A DNA stretch of 31,775 nt from CAZMRW01 sp964568805 (GCA_964568805.1 CAZMRW010000049.1:1-31775); one strand, 5' to 3'. Numbered from the stretch's first letter, positions 16,356 to 26,298 are shown. Made by a program: numbers and translations. Notes: generated by a model from the sequence alone, not told the origin.

Positions 16356-18599
16356 TCATTGATCAATTCCGAACTTTAGCCAACGCAAGCGGTTGGCATT
16401 GGTGACCACGGTCAACGATGACATCGCCATCGCCGCTCCAGCTATCATGGGATTCAATAACAGGCCGAAAACCGGATACAACAAGCCTGCCGCCACCGGA
16501 ATGCTGATGGTATTATAGAAAAATGCGCCGAACAGGTTTTGTTTGATATTGCTGACAGTCGCTTTGGACAATTCGATCACTTCAGAAACCTTGAGCAGCG
16601 AACCCTGCAGTATGACCACATCAGCGCTTTCGATCGCGACATCTGTGCCCGTGCCGATAGCAAGGCCGACATTGGCCTGAGCCAGAGCTGGCGCATCATT
16701 GATGCCGTCTCCTACCATGCCGACGATCTCGCCCTGCTGTTGCAGTTCCTTGACGACCGCCGCTTTATCCTGAGGCAAAACCTGGGCTCTCACTTCAGTT
16801 ATACCCGCCAGTTTGGCTACGGCATGAGCCGTTATGTCATTATCGCCGGTGACCATCAACAATCTTACGCCCTGCTTGATCAACTGCCGCACAGCATCCG
16901 CAGAATCCTTTTTGATAGGATCGGAAACCGCGACAATCCCGGCAAATTTATGATCGACTGCAAGCAACATGGGCGTTTGCCCTAACGAGGACAGCTGTTC
17001 AAGTTTGTTGTTATAGCGCGCAAATTTAATCCCTTGTTTATCCAGCAAGGCTTTATTTCCGAAAATGACCTCATGTCCATTGATCTCACCCATGACGCCA
17101 TGGCCTGCAACCGCTTCAAATTTAGATACTTTTTCGAGTTTGATTTGTTTGTCTTCGGCAGCCGACAAGATGGCTGTTGCCAACGGATGTTCTGAGCCGG
17201 ATTCGATACTGGCAGCCAATTGTAAAACAGCCGATTCGGTAAAGTCGCCGACCGCTTCTATCGTGGACACCGTCGGTTTTCCCTCAGTCACCGTCCCTGT
17301 TTTGTCGAGAATAAGACAGGTAATTTTACCGGCCGATTGCAATGCTTCGCCTTTGCGGATCAGAATACCGGACTGCGCGGCCCTGCCGACCGCCACCATG
17401 ACCGAAATAGGCGTTGCCAAACCTAACGCGCATGGACAGGCGATTACCAGAACGGTCATTGAGGTTACAAAAGCATAACCCAATGCGGGTTCCGGTCCCC
17501 AGGTGTACCATACCAAAAACGTCAACACTGAAATGGCCACCACTGCCGGGACAAACACAGCTGATATTTTATCGGCCAGACGAGCAATTTCGGGTTTGCT
17601 GCTTTGTGCCTGGCGCACGCTCTTGATAATCTGGGCCAAGGCGGTATCCCGCCCTATCCGGGTCGCTTTAAAGAGAAAGCTTCCGGTCTGGTTCATCGTA
17701 CCGGCAACCACCTCGGAGCCGACCATTTTTTCAACCGGCATCGGTTCACCGGTCAACATCGATTCATCCACGGTGGAATGGCCTTCCAGCAATACACCGT
17801 CAACGGCAATTTTTTCGCCCGGTCTGACTCTTAACGTCTCCCCGAGACCGACCTCTTCAATAGGAATATCCATTTCCACAGCATTTCGGATGACGCGCGC
17901 GGTGCGAGGCTGCAAACCGATTAACTGGCGAATGGCGCTGGACGTTTTGCCTCGCGCCATCGTTTCCAGCCCGGAGCCCAGATTGATGAATGCCAGGATC
18001 ACCACGGCGGCTTCGAAATAAGCATGTTTGGCTAATGCAGGCAGGAATCCGGAATAATCGATGACGACGCAGGAATAGATCCATGCCGATCCCGTCCCCA
18101 ACGCGATCAGTGTGTCCATATTGGCCTGACCCAAAGATAAGGCTTTGACCGCGCCGGTATAAAAATGCCAGCCTGAATAGACGAGTACGGCTAAGGTGAG
18201 GACCGCAATTTCCGGCCAGAACCACCGTCCGGCCGACGATCCGATTTCCGGCATCCAGCCGGCGTACTCCATCAGCATCAGCAGCGCGCCGAAGCTTCCG
18301 GCCACTGCGGCTTTTTTCATCAATTCGTGATAACGTTGCAGCTCCTGCTGTTCCTGAACTGACGGGTCCTCCAGACCGACCATCAGCGCGGCGTCGTAAC
18401 CGGCGTCCTTAACAGCCTGGATGAGTAAATCGGGATCGGCGTTACCTTTGACCATGGCGGAATGGTCAGCGAAATTAACGCTGACCGATGTCACGCCCGC
18501 CACCGCAGTCAAGGCACCCTCGACAACACTTACGCACCCGGCGCAGCTCATGCCTAATATGGATAGCCGCAATTCTTCTGAAGGCACTTCAGTAGTCAT
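16356..18599 (-). CDS. copA: copper-exporting P1B-type ATPase CopA
   Basis: A 747-residue Cu+ pump that moves copper out of the cytoplasm. One N-terminal heavy-metal-binding domain carries GMSCAGC (Cys19, Cys22). Membrane helices flank the actuator motif TGE (283-285), the transport site CPC (388-390), DKTGT with phosphorylated Asp432, the HP dipeptide (471-472) and GDGINDAP (630-637). YN in helix 7 (695-696) and MxxSS in helix 8 (724-728) are the Cu+ selectivity signature, arguing against Zn/Cd or Ag-only pumps. GAGGGGAT lies five bases before the ATG. It is downstream of a copZ-like chaperone gene with a 30-base gap, so the pair forms a copper-resistance operon. Confidence 0.95.
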   Translation of the reverse strand: MTTEVPSEELRLSILGMSCAGCVSVVEGALTAVAGVTSVSVNFADHSAMVKGNADPDLLIQAVKDAGYDAALMVGLEDPSVQEQQELQRYHELMKKAAVAGSFGALLMLMEYAGWMPEIGSSAGRWFWPEIAVLTLAVLVYSGWHFYTGAVKALSLGQANMDTLIALGTGSAWIYSCVVIDYSGFLPALAKHAYFEAAVVILAFINLGSGLETMARGKTSSAIRQLIGLQPRTARVIRNAVEMDIPIEEVGLGETLRVRPGEKIAVDGVLLEGHSTVDESMLTGEPMPVEKMVGSEVVAGTMNQTGSFLFKATRIGRDTALAQIIKSVRQAQSSKPEIARLADKISAVFVPAVVAISVLTFLVWYTWGPEPALGYAFVTSMTVLVIACPCALGLATPISVMVAVGRAAQSGILIRKGEALQSAGKITCLILDKTGTVTEGKPTVSTIEAVGDFTESAVLQLAASIESGSEHPLATAILSAAEDKQIKLEKVSKFEAVAGHGVMGEINGHEVIFGNKALLDKQGIKFARYNNKLEQLSSLGQTPMLLAVDHKFAGIVAVSDPIKKDSADAVRQLIKQGVRLLMVTGDNDITAHAVAKLAGITEVRAQVLPQDKAAVVKELQQQGEIVGMVGDGINDAPALAQANVGLAIGTGTDVAIESADVVILQGSLLKVSEVIELSKATVSNIKQNLFGAFFYNTISIPVAAGLLYPVFGLLLNPMIAGAAMAMSSLTVVTNANRLRWLKFGIDQ

Positions 18600-18629
18600 A
18601 ATATCCCCTCGAAGCGAAAAAACGGAGCT

Positions 18630-18839
18630 CTATTCGACGGTAAAGCCGACTTCGGCAATGGCGGCCCGGATAACGTCCAGACCGGTTTTATCGGCTTCAA
18701 ATTCGACAGTAACCTTCTTGTCCTTGCTGGACGCATCGACGCTTAAGACGCCGTCGATAGCATTCAATCGGGTCTTAACATTGGTTTCGCAACCGCCACA
18801 TTTCATACCGATAACCGTCAACTCTACTGATTCTGTCAT
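18630..18839 (-). CDS. copZ: CopZ-like heavy-metal-associated copper chaperone
   Basis: A 69-residue single HMA domain. The metal site is GMKCGGC (Cys14, Cys17), and the usual ferredoxin-like pattern runs to VIRAAIAEVGFTVE. It probably carries Cu+ to the N-terminal domain of the adjacent CopA. The ATG at 18839 is preceded by AAGGTG at seven bases; a GTG three codons upstream is also in frame. It is the first gene of the copper operon. MerP-like mercury binding is the alternative, but no mer genes are nearby. Confidence 0.88.
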   Translation of the reverse strand: MTESVELTVIGMKCGGCETNVKTRLNAIDGVLSVDASSKDKKVTVEFEADKTGLDVIRAAIAEVGFTVE

Positions 18840-18869
18840 GATTTTCACCTTAACAACAAATATGCCATC

Positions 18870-18911
18870 TTTATATCATACTCGACTGACTGCGGATAAT
18901 CATGATATAAA
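18870..18911. repeat. 10-bp perfect inverted repeat upstream of copZ, possible operator
   Basis: TTTATATCAT (18870-18879) and ATGATATAAA (18902-18911) are perfect reverse complements separated by 22 bases. They lie 31-72 bases upstream of the copZ start, where a promoter would be, and TATGAT/TATAAA elements fall inside. The pattern does not resemble the CueR box, so the regulator is unknown. Confidence 0.45.
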
Positions 18912-19064
18912 TTAAGCTGAAATAATATAAAATTAAGACTTAAATTCTCATTATATCAACACCGATATCCGGACTGTTCAACCTTTTCCTCCGGACAGTA
19001 GCTGCCGGCAATAAAGAGATGATATAGACGGCGCTATCCGTACTCAAGCACCCGAATTGATGCT

Positions 19065-19688
19065 ATGCAATTAAACACCATTACCAACCAAACCATCGCA
19101 TTGGCGGGAATTGCCCAGGCGGCCGCCCTGGTGCAGCAATTAGCCACTACCGGCAAAGCCGATTCGGAAGCCATGGCGGCCAGTATTGCCAGTATTTTGA
19201 AAATCGATTCCGACAGTGTAACTGACGTTTACGGAGGCCTGGCCGGATTGAAGCTTGGACTCGAACAACTGAACCGGCAAATGACCGGTTATAAAATCAC
19301 CAATCCCGAACAGGCACGTTATTCCGCGACCCTGGTTTTTCTGGAACAGCAGCTTTCAAAACGCAAAGATTTATTAAAGTCAATTCAGTCGGGTATTATC
19401 AAAGCCCAGACTCAAAGCGAACATTTTGGCTTGATGCACGAGAATGTGCTGGCTAATCTTGCTGATATTTACCACAACACGCTCAGCACCCTGCAACCCA
19501 GAGTCATGGTCAACGGCGAGCAGGAGTATTTATCAAGACCCGATGTCGTCAATAAAATACGGGCAATTTTGTTAGCCGGCATCCGGTCGGCGATACTATG
19601 GAGACAATGTGGCGGCGCCCGCTGGAAATTTTTGTTTTACCGGAAAAAAATTCAAAATGAACTGCAAATCCTGCTCAAGCAAGTCTAG
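19065..19688 (+). CDS. hflD: high frequency lysogenization protein HflD homolog
   Basis: A 207-residue helical protein matching HflD (formerly YcfC). Shared segments are TIALAGIAQAAALVQQLATTGKAD, VYGGLAGLKLGLEQLNRQM and, near the end, KIRAILLAGIRSAILWRQCGGARWKFLFYRKKI. HflD is a membrane-associated protein that in E. coli interacts with lambda CII and affects lysogeny; its housekeeping role is unclear. In many Gammaproteobacteria hflD follows mnmA, but here mnmA is absent and the ABC operon starts nine bases downstream. No strong ribosome site is seen. HflD is essentially a gammaproteobacterial marker. Confidence 0.93.
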   Translation: MQLNTITNQTIALAGIAQAAALVQQLATTGKADSEAMAASIASILKIDSDSVTDVYGGLAGLKLGLEQLNRQMTGYKITNPEQARYSATLVFLEQQLSKRKDLLKSIQSGIIKAQTQSEHFGLMHENVLANLADIYHNTLSTLQPRVMVNGEQEYLSRPDVVNKIRAILLAGIRSAILWRQCGGARWKFLFYRKKIQNELQILLKQV

Positions 19689-19696
19689 CTGTTGAT

Positions 19697-20632
19697 ATGG
19701 CTCATCTGATCGAAGCTGAACATCTTTCCCGGTATTTCGACCGGCACTGCGCTGTCAATGATGTCAGCTTTACCTTGAACAAAGGCGAAGTGCTCGGTTT
19801 TTTAGGCCAAAACGGCGCCGGCAAAACCACCACCATGCAGATGCTTTGCGGCAATCTCGCACCCAGTTCGGGCCTGATTAAAATTAACGGCGTCGATCTG
19901 CTGGATCAACCGAAGACGGCCAAACGCAGTCTGGGATATCTGCCCGATACCCCGCCTCTTTACAAAGAGCTGACGGTACAGGAATTTTTGCATTATTGCG
20001 CCGAACTGCATGGCATTGCCAAAAACCGAATCATTCAAAAAATAGCCGAAACCAAAGAGCGCTGCGGTTTAACCGGCGTTTCCGATCGTCTGATCAATCA
20101 TCTGTCCAAGGGCTTTCAGCAGCGAGTCGGCATTGCCCAGGCGATCCTGCATGACCCCGACATCATCATCCTCGATGAACCGACGGTCGGCCTCGATCCG
20201 ATCCAGATCCGGGAAATCCGGGCTTTGATACGCGAATTGGGGCAGGATCACGGCGTCATTCTATCGACCCACATCCTCACGGAAGTACAGGAGTCCTGTT
20301 CGCATGTACAGATCATTCATCAGGGCCGGCTGATACTGAATGAAACAGTTGCCGGCCTCAACCGGCAAATGAATACGAGCAGCCTTGAAGTGATCACCCG
20401 AGTGGCGCCCGACTATAACGCGTTATTGGGCATCCCCGGCGTCATTTCGTTTGAACACATCGGGGAACATAAAATCAGGATTCATCACAGCGCGGCGGAT
20501 GACTCGGCCAAACGAATCGCCGATTATCTGGTTACCGGCGGTTTCGGCCTGGAAGAATTGACCCCGGTAAAAAAATCGATGGAAGATATTTTCATCGCCC
20601 TGACCAAGGAATCACCTGAGAGCGCTACATGA
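19697..20632 (+). CDS. ABC transporter ATP-binding protein, GldA-like
   Basis: A 311-residue ATPase with Walker A GQNGAGKTT (about 36-44), signature LSKGFQQRVG (about 135-144), Walker B IIILDEPTVGLDP and a switch His in STHIL. The C-terminal extension of about 90 residues is typical of multi-drug or gliding-type (CcmA/GldA) ATPases. It overlaps the permease gene by four bases. Together with the two following genes it forms a complete ATPase-permease-GldG set of unknown substrate. The gliding-motility name does not imply gliding in this organism. Confidence 0.9.
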   Translation: MAHLIEAEHLSRYFDRHCAVNDVSFTLNKGEVLGFLGQNGAGKTTTMQMLCGNLAPSSGLIKINGVDLLDQPKTAKRSLGYLPDTPPLYKELTVQEFLHYCAELHGIAKNRIIQKIAETKERCGLTGVSDRLINHLSKGFQQRVGIAQAILHDPDIIILDEPTVGLDPIQIREIRALIRELGQDHGVILSTHILTEVQESCSHVQIIHQGRLILNETVAGLNRQMNTSSLEVITRVAPDYNALLGIPGVISFEHIGEHKIRIHHSAADDSAKRIADYLVTGGFGLEELTPVKKSMEDIFIALTKESPESAT

Positions 20633-21387
20633 AGATGATGCTGACCATTGCCGCTCGTGAATTTAAAACCCTGTTTCTGTCGCCCCTGGCGTGGTCGCTG
20701 TTGGCCATCATGCAGGTCATACTCGCCTATCTGTTTTTAACCCAGATTGAAACTTTCACCCGGCTGCAACCGCAATTAGCGGCTCTCGATAATGCACCGG
20801 GTCTGACCGATATTATCGTCACCCCCTTGTTCGGCAACGCCGGCATCATTTTGTTGCTGGTCACGCCGTTATTGACGATGCGCCTGATCTGCGAGGAGCG
20901 CCGCAATAAAACTCTGGCGCTGCTGCTTAGTGCCCCGGTCGATAATGCCGACATCATTATCGGCAAATATTTGGGCTGCCTCGGACTGACTTTTTTGATT
21001 ATAGCCCTGACAACGCTGATGCCTTTGTCGCTGCTCAGCGGCGGCGACCTGGATTTCGGCAAGTTGATCGCCAATATACTGGCTTTGTCGCTATTGATAT
21101 TTGCCTTTACCGCCACCGGCCTGTATATGTCCTGTCTGGCGGGCCATCCTACGATTGCGGCAATGGCAACCTTCGGCATACTGTTATTGCTCTGGATTCT
21201 GGACTGGTCGGCAGGCCAGGAAGACCGGCGCGGCAATTTATTCGAATACCTGTCCATCCTGAGACATTTCCAGAACATTCAAAGCGGACTGATCAGCTCG
21301 GTCGATGTCGTCTATTTCCTGTTGTTTATGACGACCTTTATCGTGCTGAGCATCCGCCGTCTGGATAACGACAGGTTGCAAAAATGA
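20629..21387 (+). CDS. ABC transporter permease, GldF-like
   Basis: A 252-residue inner-membrane protein with about six hydrophobic segments, including the N-terminal AREFKTLFLSPLAWSLL typical of ABC-2 permeases and a central LVTPLLTMRLICEERRNKT loop. It overlaps both the ATPase and the GldG-like gene by four bases (ATGA), showing tight translational coupling. It pairs with the GldA-like ATPase; the substrate is unknown. Confidence 0.88.
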   Translation: MKMMLTIAAREFKTLFLSPLAWSLLAIMQVILAYLFLTQIETFTRLQPQLAALDNAPGLTDIIVTPLFGNAGIILLLVTPLLTMRLICEERRNKTLALLLSAPVDNADIIIGKYLGCLGLTFLIIALTTLMPLSLLSGGDLDFGKLIANILALSLLIFAFTATGLYMSCLAGHPTIAAMATFGILLLLWILDWSAGQEDRRGNLFEYLSILRHFQNIQSGLISSVDVVYFLLFMTTFIVLSIRRLDNDRLQK

Positions 21388-22730
21388 GACTATCGCGGCA
21401 CATTCATCAACAAATCCGATTGAAAAACCTGCTCGTCACCGCCGCGTTATTGTGCCTGTTCGGCGCCCTGGCCTGGTTGAGCGTTCGTTACCCGCTGCAG
21501 ACCGATATCACCGCAAATACAAGCAACACCTTATCGACCGCATCCCAAAAATTGCTCGCAACCCTGCCCGATAAGGTTCACATTACGGCTTATATTAAAA
21601 AAGGACTGCCCATCAGGCTGCAGATTGCCCAGCTGGTAAACCGCTACAGCCGTCATAAGGCGGATGTAACTCTGAGTTTTATCGATCCGGCCAACCAGCC
21701 TGAAAAAGCCCGAGAATTGAATATCGGTCAGGAAGGGCTCGTCCTCGTCGGCTATCAGGGACGTACCGAAAAATTAAGTTTCGTCGACGAATCATCGCTG
21801 ACCAACGCGCTGTTACTGCTGGCGAAAGCCGAAGACCGCTGGGTGACCTTTCTCAGCGGGCATGGCGAACGATCTCCCGAGGGCACCGCCAATTTCGATT
21901 TAGGCCAGTTAGGCAAAGAATTGACCCGCCGCAACATTAAGGCTCAAATCATCAATCTCGCCAACATGCCGGCCATACCCGATAACTCCGCCTTATTGGT
22001 GCTCTCCGCGCCTTCCGTGCCTTTGCTGGCTGGCGAGATCGACATTATCAAAAACTACCTGCAACGCGGCGGCAATCTACTCCTGCTGTCAGACCCCGGT
22101 AATCTCCAGCTTGAACCCTTGCTGCGCTATTTAGGCCTGAAGCAGTTACCGGGGATGCTCGTGGACGCCACGACCAATCTCTATAAAATAACCGATCCTA
22201 CGTTCATCATTGCTTCGCAATATACACAACATCCGATCACTCGCGGCTTTCAGTTAATCAGCCTCTTTCCGGCCGCCACGGGATTCGAGCTGGGCGATGA
22301 AACCGAATTCCTGAGCGTTCCCCTGCTGGACAGCAGTGCAAAATCATGGACGGAAACCGGACCTTTGTCCGGAAAAATAAGATTCGACCCGGACAGCGAT
22401 GAACGCCAGGGCCCGATCACCTTTGCCTATGCCCTGACCCGCGATCTTGGCCCTGAACTCCAGCAACGCATCATTGTCGTAGGCGACGGCGACTTTCTGG
22501 CCAACGCTTATATCGGCAATGTCGGTAATCTGGATATGGGCCTCAGGATGGTCAACTGGCTGGTCCATGACGACCGCTTCATCGAAATCCCGGCAAAAAC
22601 AGCGCCCGACAAGTCCCTGCAACTGACCCAAACCTCGGTTGCCGTGATCGGTTTCGGATTTTTGATTGTCCTGCCGCTGCTATTAGCCGGTGCCGGATTT
22701 TTTATCTGGCGCAGGCGTAGAAGGCGCTGA
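21384..22730 (+). CDS. GldG-family ABC transport accessory protein
   Basis: A 448-residue protein anchored at both ends: an N-terminal helix (about 13-33) and a C-terminal helix followed by WRRRRRR. Between them lies a large periplasmic domain (for example ITAYIKKGLPIRLQIAQLVNRY and TFLSGHGERSPEG), the pattern of GldG-family (ABC-type uncharacterized transport auxiliary) proteins. In similar operons a DUF4340 protein often follows; none is present here, as the next gene is on the other strand after 74 bases. The family is established, the function is not. Confidence 0.87.
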   Translation: MRLSRHIHQQIRLKNLLVTAALLCLFGALAWLSVRYPLQTDITANTSNTLSTASQKLLATLPDKVHITAYIKKGLPIRLQIAQLVNRYSRHKADVTLSFIDPANQPEKARELNIGQEGLVLVGYQGRTEKLSFVDESSLTNALLLLAKAEDRWVTFLSGHGERSPEGTANFDLGQLGKELTRRNIKAQIINLANMPAIPDNSALLVLSAPSVPLLAGEIDIIKNYLQRGGNLLLLSDPGNLQLEPLLRYLGLKQLPGMLVDATTNLYKITDPTFIIASQYTQHPITRGFQLISLFPAATGFELGDETEFLSVPLLDSSAKSWTETGPLSGKIRFDPDSDERQGPITFAYALTRDLGPELQQRIIVVGDGDFLANAYIGNVGNLDMGLRMVNWLVHDDRFIEIPAKTAPDKSLQLTQTSVAVIGFGFLIVLPLLLAGAGFFIWRRRRRR

Positions 22731-22804
22731 GTGTCCAACCTATGCTCATTAATCGTCGAGTTAAATGGACAGATGCGCATAACGGATTCGAGCCTTCTAC
22801 ACGA

Positions 22805-25790
22805 TTAATTTTGTCCTGTGTCCGCATCATTTTCGTCAAACACACCGTCTGAATCGCGATCGATGCCGATCCGCACGCCGGAACTGGGCGGTTCGCAAGT
22901 ATAAGTGATCTCCCCATCCGGTAATCCGGCCATTGCCCGAAGATCAGCATCAGTGATAACCCGAACGCCATGGTTCGATCTTCTGAACTTGCCGTTACCG
23001 ACATAGAGGAACCCGCCCAAGCGGCTTTTGGCGACCAGCTCACACTCTTTCGCTTCAGCTCTCGCCACCAACAGATCGATGCGTGGCCCGGTCACTGCCC
23101 CATTATCCTTGCTGAGCGTGGTTTGCTGGCCCACAATAGGCGCCAGGTTGCTGTCGAAGGCAAGCAGGAATGCCTCCAATGCCTGGCGCTTTTTTATGCC
23201 TTCCAAGGTTAATGGCAGAACATTGACATTGCCTGGGTCCTTGCCAGTATCCGGATCCAGCAGTTCGTCCGGCGTGCGCGGGTCGATGCCTAAATTCGGA
23301 TTTGGCGGCCGTTGCAGGAAGACCGAGCCGCTCACAAAACGGAATACCGTGTCCACGCTGCCGTCGTGCAGGAAACCGAAGCCGCGTACCTGCTCCTCTT
23401 TTTCGTCAGGAAGCGGTGTATTCGGCAATGTAAAGAAAACCAGGCTGCCGGGTGGTGCAATCACGGACGGAAATGGCGGATTGGGCGGCATGCCGAACAT
23501 GCCGACCTTCTGGTACAGGTTTCGAAGGTGCGGAATCTTGAAGAACTGCGATTCGCCTTCGAAGGAAAACTGACCGTCGGTACCGAAGAAGCCCGGCTTT
23601 TTGACTTCGGGAAACTCGCTATTGCCGTCTCTGTCCAGCACGTGACAACCATTGCAGGTCTGGAAGGTGTCCGATTTGGCGCCTCCGGCGCATGATGTGG
23701 CATCCATACCGCAAAAGAATTCACGTCCTGCCCGCTGCTCGTTGGTCAACGAGTTGTCCAGGTTGCGGATCGGGTTCGGCGGATAGGTGACTTCCAGCAT
23801 GAAATCCGCGAATTTTTGCATGTCCTGTTCTGAAATTCCTTCGTGCCGACCATTCAAGCCCACGAAGGCGACATTGAATTTGCGGAAAGCGACATCTTCG
23901 TTGAACGAACCTCCATTCGGCTGTATATTGGGGCCTGCATTAGGCAACCCATTATCGTCATTGCCTCCCGTCCGGTCGCCGCGCCAGTGCATCGAGCCGT
24001 GGTTGTCCAGCCCTCTCAGGCTTTGCGTGGTCATAGGGCCTTTCATAGGGCGGAAGTCCGGATTTTCGAATTTACCCCGCAGCAGAAAGAAGCCGATGTT
24101 TTTGTCGATACGGAAAGGCCCGGTATTCAGCGTCTCATCCTTATCCGGATCGCCCAGATCCCAGGCCAAACTGTCGAAATCCCCGAAGACATGACAACTG
24201 GCGCAGGCGGAGTCTCCGTGGCTGGAGGAGAAGGAGGCGTCGTAGAGGAAGCGCCGTCCCTTTACGATATGCGGGGGTTCCGGGTTGTGCATACGGATAT
24301 GGCGAATTTCGGAAAGGCTTTTTGTATCGATGACTGAGATGGAGTTATCGAATCGGGGCAGCACATAGAGGCGCTTTTTGTCATCATCGAGCACGATGCC
24401 GCTGGGACCGCCGCCTTTGACCGGAATCTGACTTACGGTGTACGGATCAAATCTGTCTTCTTCGAGTTCTTCAGTCCGGTAGACTCCAATCTCGCTGGTT
24501 CCGAACATGGTCACATAAAGGCTTTCGCCATTCGGTGTGATGGCCATATCCTGGGGAAATGCCACGCTGGTGGCGTTTCCCCGGTTCGGTATCGGTGCAC
24601 AACAGGTGCTGTAATCGATGTGTTTGTTCAAATGACGTGGCGTAACGCGGGGCGAAATGCTCGGGGCTTCCGGTTCGTCCAACACCGTGATGCGGCTTTC
24701 ATGCAAATGGCCGCGCACGGTGCGACCGCCGGTGAAAACGCCTGCGCCTTCAAAGCGGTTCTGGTTCTGGGCATCGGTGTTGGATACGTAAACATGCCCG
24801 TTGGCCGGATTCACAATCATATTGAAAAGCACAGTGCCGACGCCGCTGTATTCTCCATTCGTCAAGGCCACGGGCGGATTGGCAGCGGCGTCGATGGTAA
24901 ACACATCCCTGTCCGGCAAGGTGAACAGCACCATATCGTCCCATTGCTTTCCCAACTCGTCGACCCAGTGGGCTCCATCGAACTTCACGATCAAGCCTAC
25001 CGTCGGCTGCAAAACGTTGGCATAGTTAGTTAAAGGCCCAGGGTATTCGCGATCTTCATCGGGGTTTTAGCTTAATGGCTTGGTATTCTGACGAACCAGA
25101 AATTCATTGATCGTCGTGGTGCGATTCCCGGTGTGGAATCCCGCCGCGTAAACTTTGGCGCCGTCCGGGGTCGCCGCGAGGGCGCGGGGCGTGTCGGTAA
25201 AGAGGGTAATTACTGTGAGAGGATCGCCTCCGAGCGATTCGCCGAGATTATCCGCATCGAAGACCCATACATCGGCGCGTCCGACGCCCGGTTTTGTCAG
25301 TTCCTCCGCATTGTATTCGGTATTCTGGCCCCGGTGAGCGATCGTAATGAAGACACGGGTACGATTGCCGTCCGGCCCGGCAAAGACAATGTCCCGCGGC
25401 TCATCGCCAACCAGCAAAGTTCGTACGACGCGAGGGACATGACCCGGACGAAGATCGACAACGGCTAATGTTGTCCGACAGGTGATTGACAACCCAGACC
25501 TCCGTGTCCGATCGTGCCGCAACAGCGACTGGCTCAAGACCTACAGAGACATAACCGACGTGTTTCAGGTCATGCTTGCGAATTCTGAAAATCTCGAGCC
25601 GGTTGTCCGGCGTATTGACGGCAAAAAGATGGCTGCCTTCGGGTGAAAGCGCCAGAGGGCGGACCTGACCACTTTCGAATAAGGTGAATGAAGATTTGGA
25701 TTGGGCCGGTGATACCGCCGTGAGGGACATAATGGCCAACCAGAAAAAAAACGACACGCGATTTTTAATTTGGAAAATGTTGCTAGACAT
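22805..25790 (-). pseudogene. broken di-heme beta-propeller cytochrome c (YncE/cytochrome-peroxidase-like)
   Basis: One ancestral gene of about 994 codons is read in three pieces. The first (start ATG 25790 after GGAGAG; signal peptide; FESGQVRPLALSPEGSHLFA) ends out of frame. At 25463-25464 one extra base shifts NHLSDNIS away from its natural continuation VVDLRPGHVPRVV. That second piece runs to an in-frame TAA (25069-25067) after NTKPLS. The same frame continues with NPDEDREYPGPLTNY into the large third piece. The third piece has propeller repeats, two c-type heme sites, CASCH (24191-24205) and CNGCH (23642-23656), and a C-terminal DRDSDGVFDENDAD calcium-loop-like motif. The intact protein was probably a periplasmic electron-transfer or peroxidase-like enzyme. 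Alternatives are sequencing error for the single-base shift, or stop readthrough; a TTG start at 25012 could leave a shorter unsignalled product. Confidence 0.85.
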
Positions 25791-26101
25791 AACTCTCCGT
25801 CCTTGCCACATGCGCAATAATTCAAGGGAAAAACCAATTTTGAGTTTGCCTGATGAGCAACAGAAACCACTGTTTTCGTTAATTATCGCAACAACAAAGG
25901 CAGAATCGACTTGCCCATCAAGTAGTATTGCTATTTATTACAAAAGTCTAACGATTTTTATCTAGTGATGTTCGACTTCTACTCCAGTTTTTTTTAAACT
26001 GTCAAGCCCGTTAGTGCGAGTAATCTAATTATAGAGTTTAAATTGTTTTATCTTTTTTACTAAATCGATATTATGAGCTATCAAGATCGATTGTCCGTTA
26101 G

Positions 26102-26298
26102 AGGTTCGAATTAGAAACTGAGTGGTCTGGAATTCCAGACAAGATAGAAGTAAAATTGTCCATTTACGAGGGGAAAAACTGGAAAGAGATAGCCTCCACA
26201 ATCATTTCTGGAAAGAGTAAATGAGCGACATTCGGTGGAGACCACCCCAAGATCTTCTTTCAGAATCACTTAACAAATATGTAGAATCTCTTTACTAA
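26102..26298 (+). pseudogene. decayed Myb/SANT-like DNA-binding repeat remnant
   Basis: No start codon is present and the frame is broken. Reading from 26102 gives a run with Trp, 18 residues, Trp, including EGKNWKEIASTIISGKSK, then a TGA at 26222. One base away, the frame ATG 26221 continues MSDIRWRPPQDLLSESLNKY to a TAA at 26296. Restoring one missing base gives Trp-18-Trp-18-Trp, the spacing of a Myb/SANT repeat, and GKNWKEIA is near that consensus. Such domains are uncommon in bacteria. Chance resemblance remains possible because the run is short. Confidence 0.35.
26125..26140. repeat. perfect 16-bp palindrome
   Basis: GTCTGGAATTCCAGAC is its own reverse complement. It lies within the Myb-like remnant, about 290 bases upstream of the lolA-like gene. 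It could be a dimer-binding site or chance. Confidence 0.6.

Noticed and set aside
16104..16379. Two overlapping open frames, 78 codons plus and 67 codons minus
   Set aside because: Neither has a ribosome site, a recognisable domain or a plausible neighbour. They lie in the spacer after copA and look like chance frames or a dispersed repeat.
22748..22807. TTAATCGT and ACGATTAA inverted repeat between the GldG-like gene and the broken cytochrome gene
   Set aside because: The loop is over 40 bases and no T-run follows, so it is not a convincing terminator.
25401..25537. Two separate short genes on the minus strand
   Set aside because: Their translations join into one beta-propeller sequence when a single base is removed, so they are fragments of one pseudogene.
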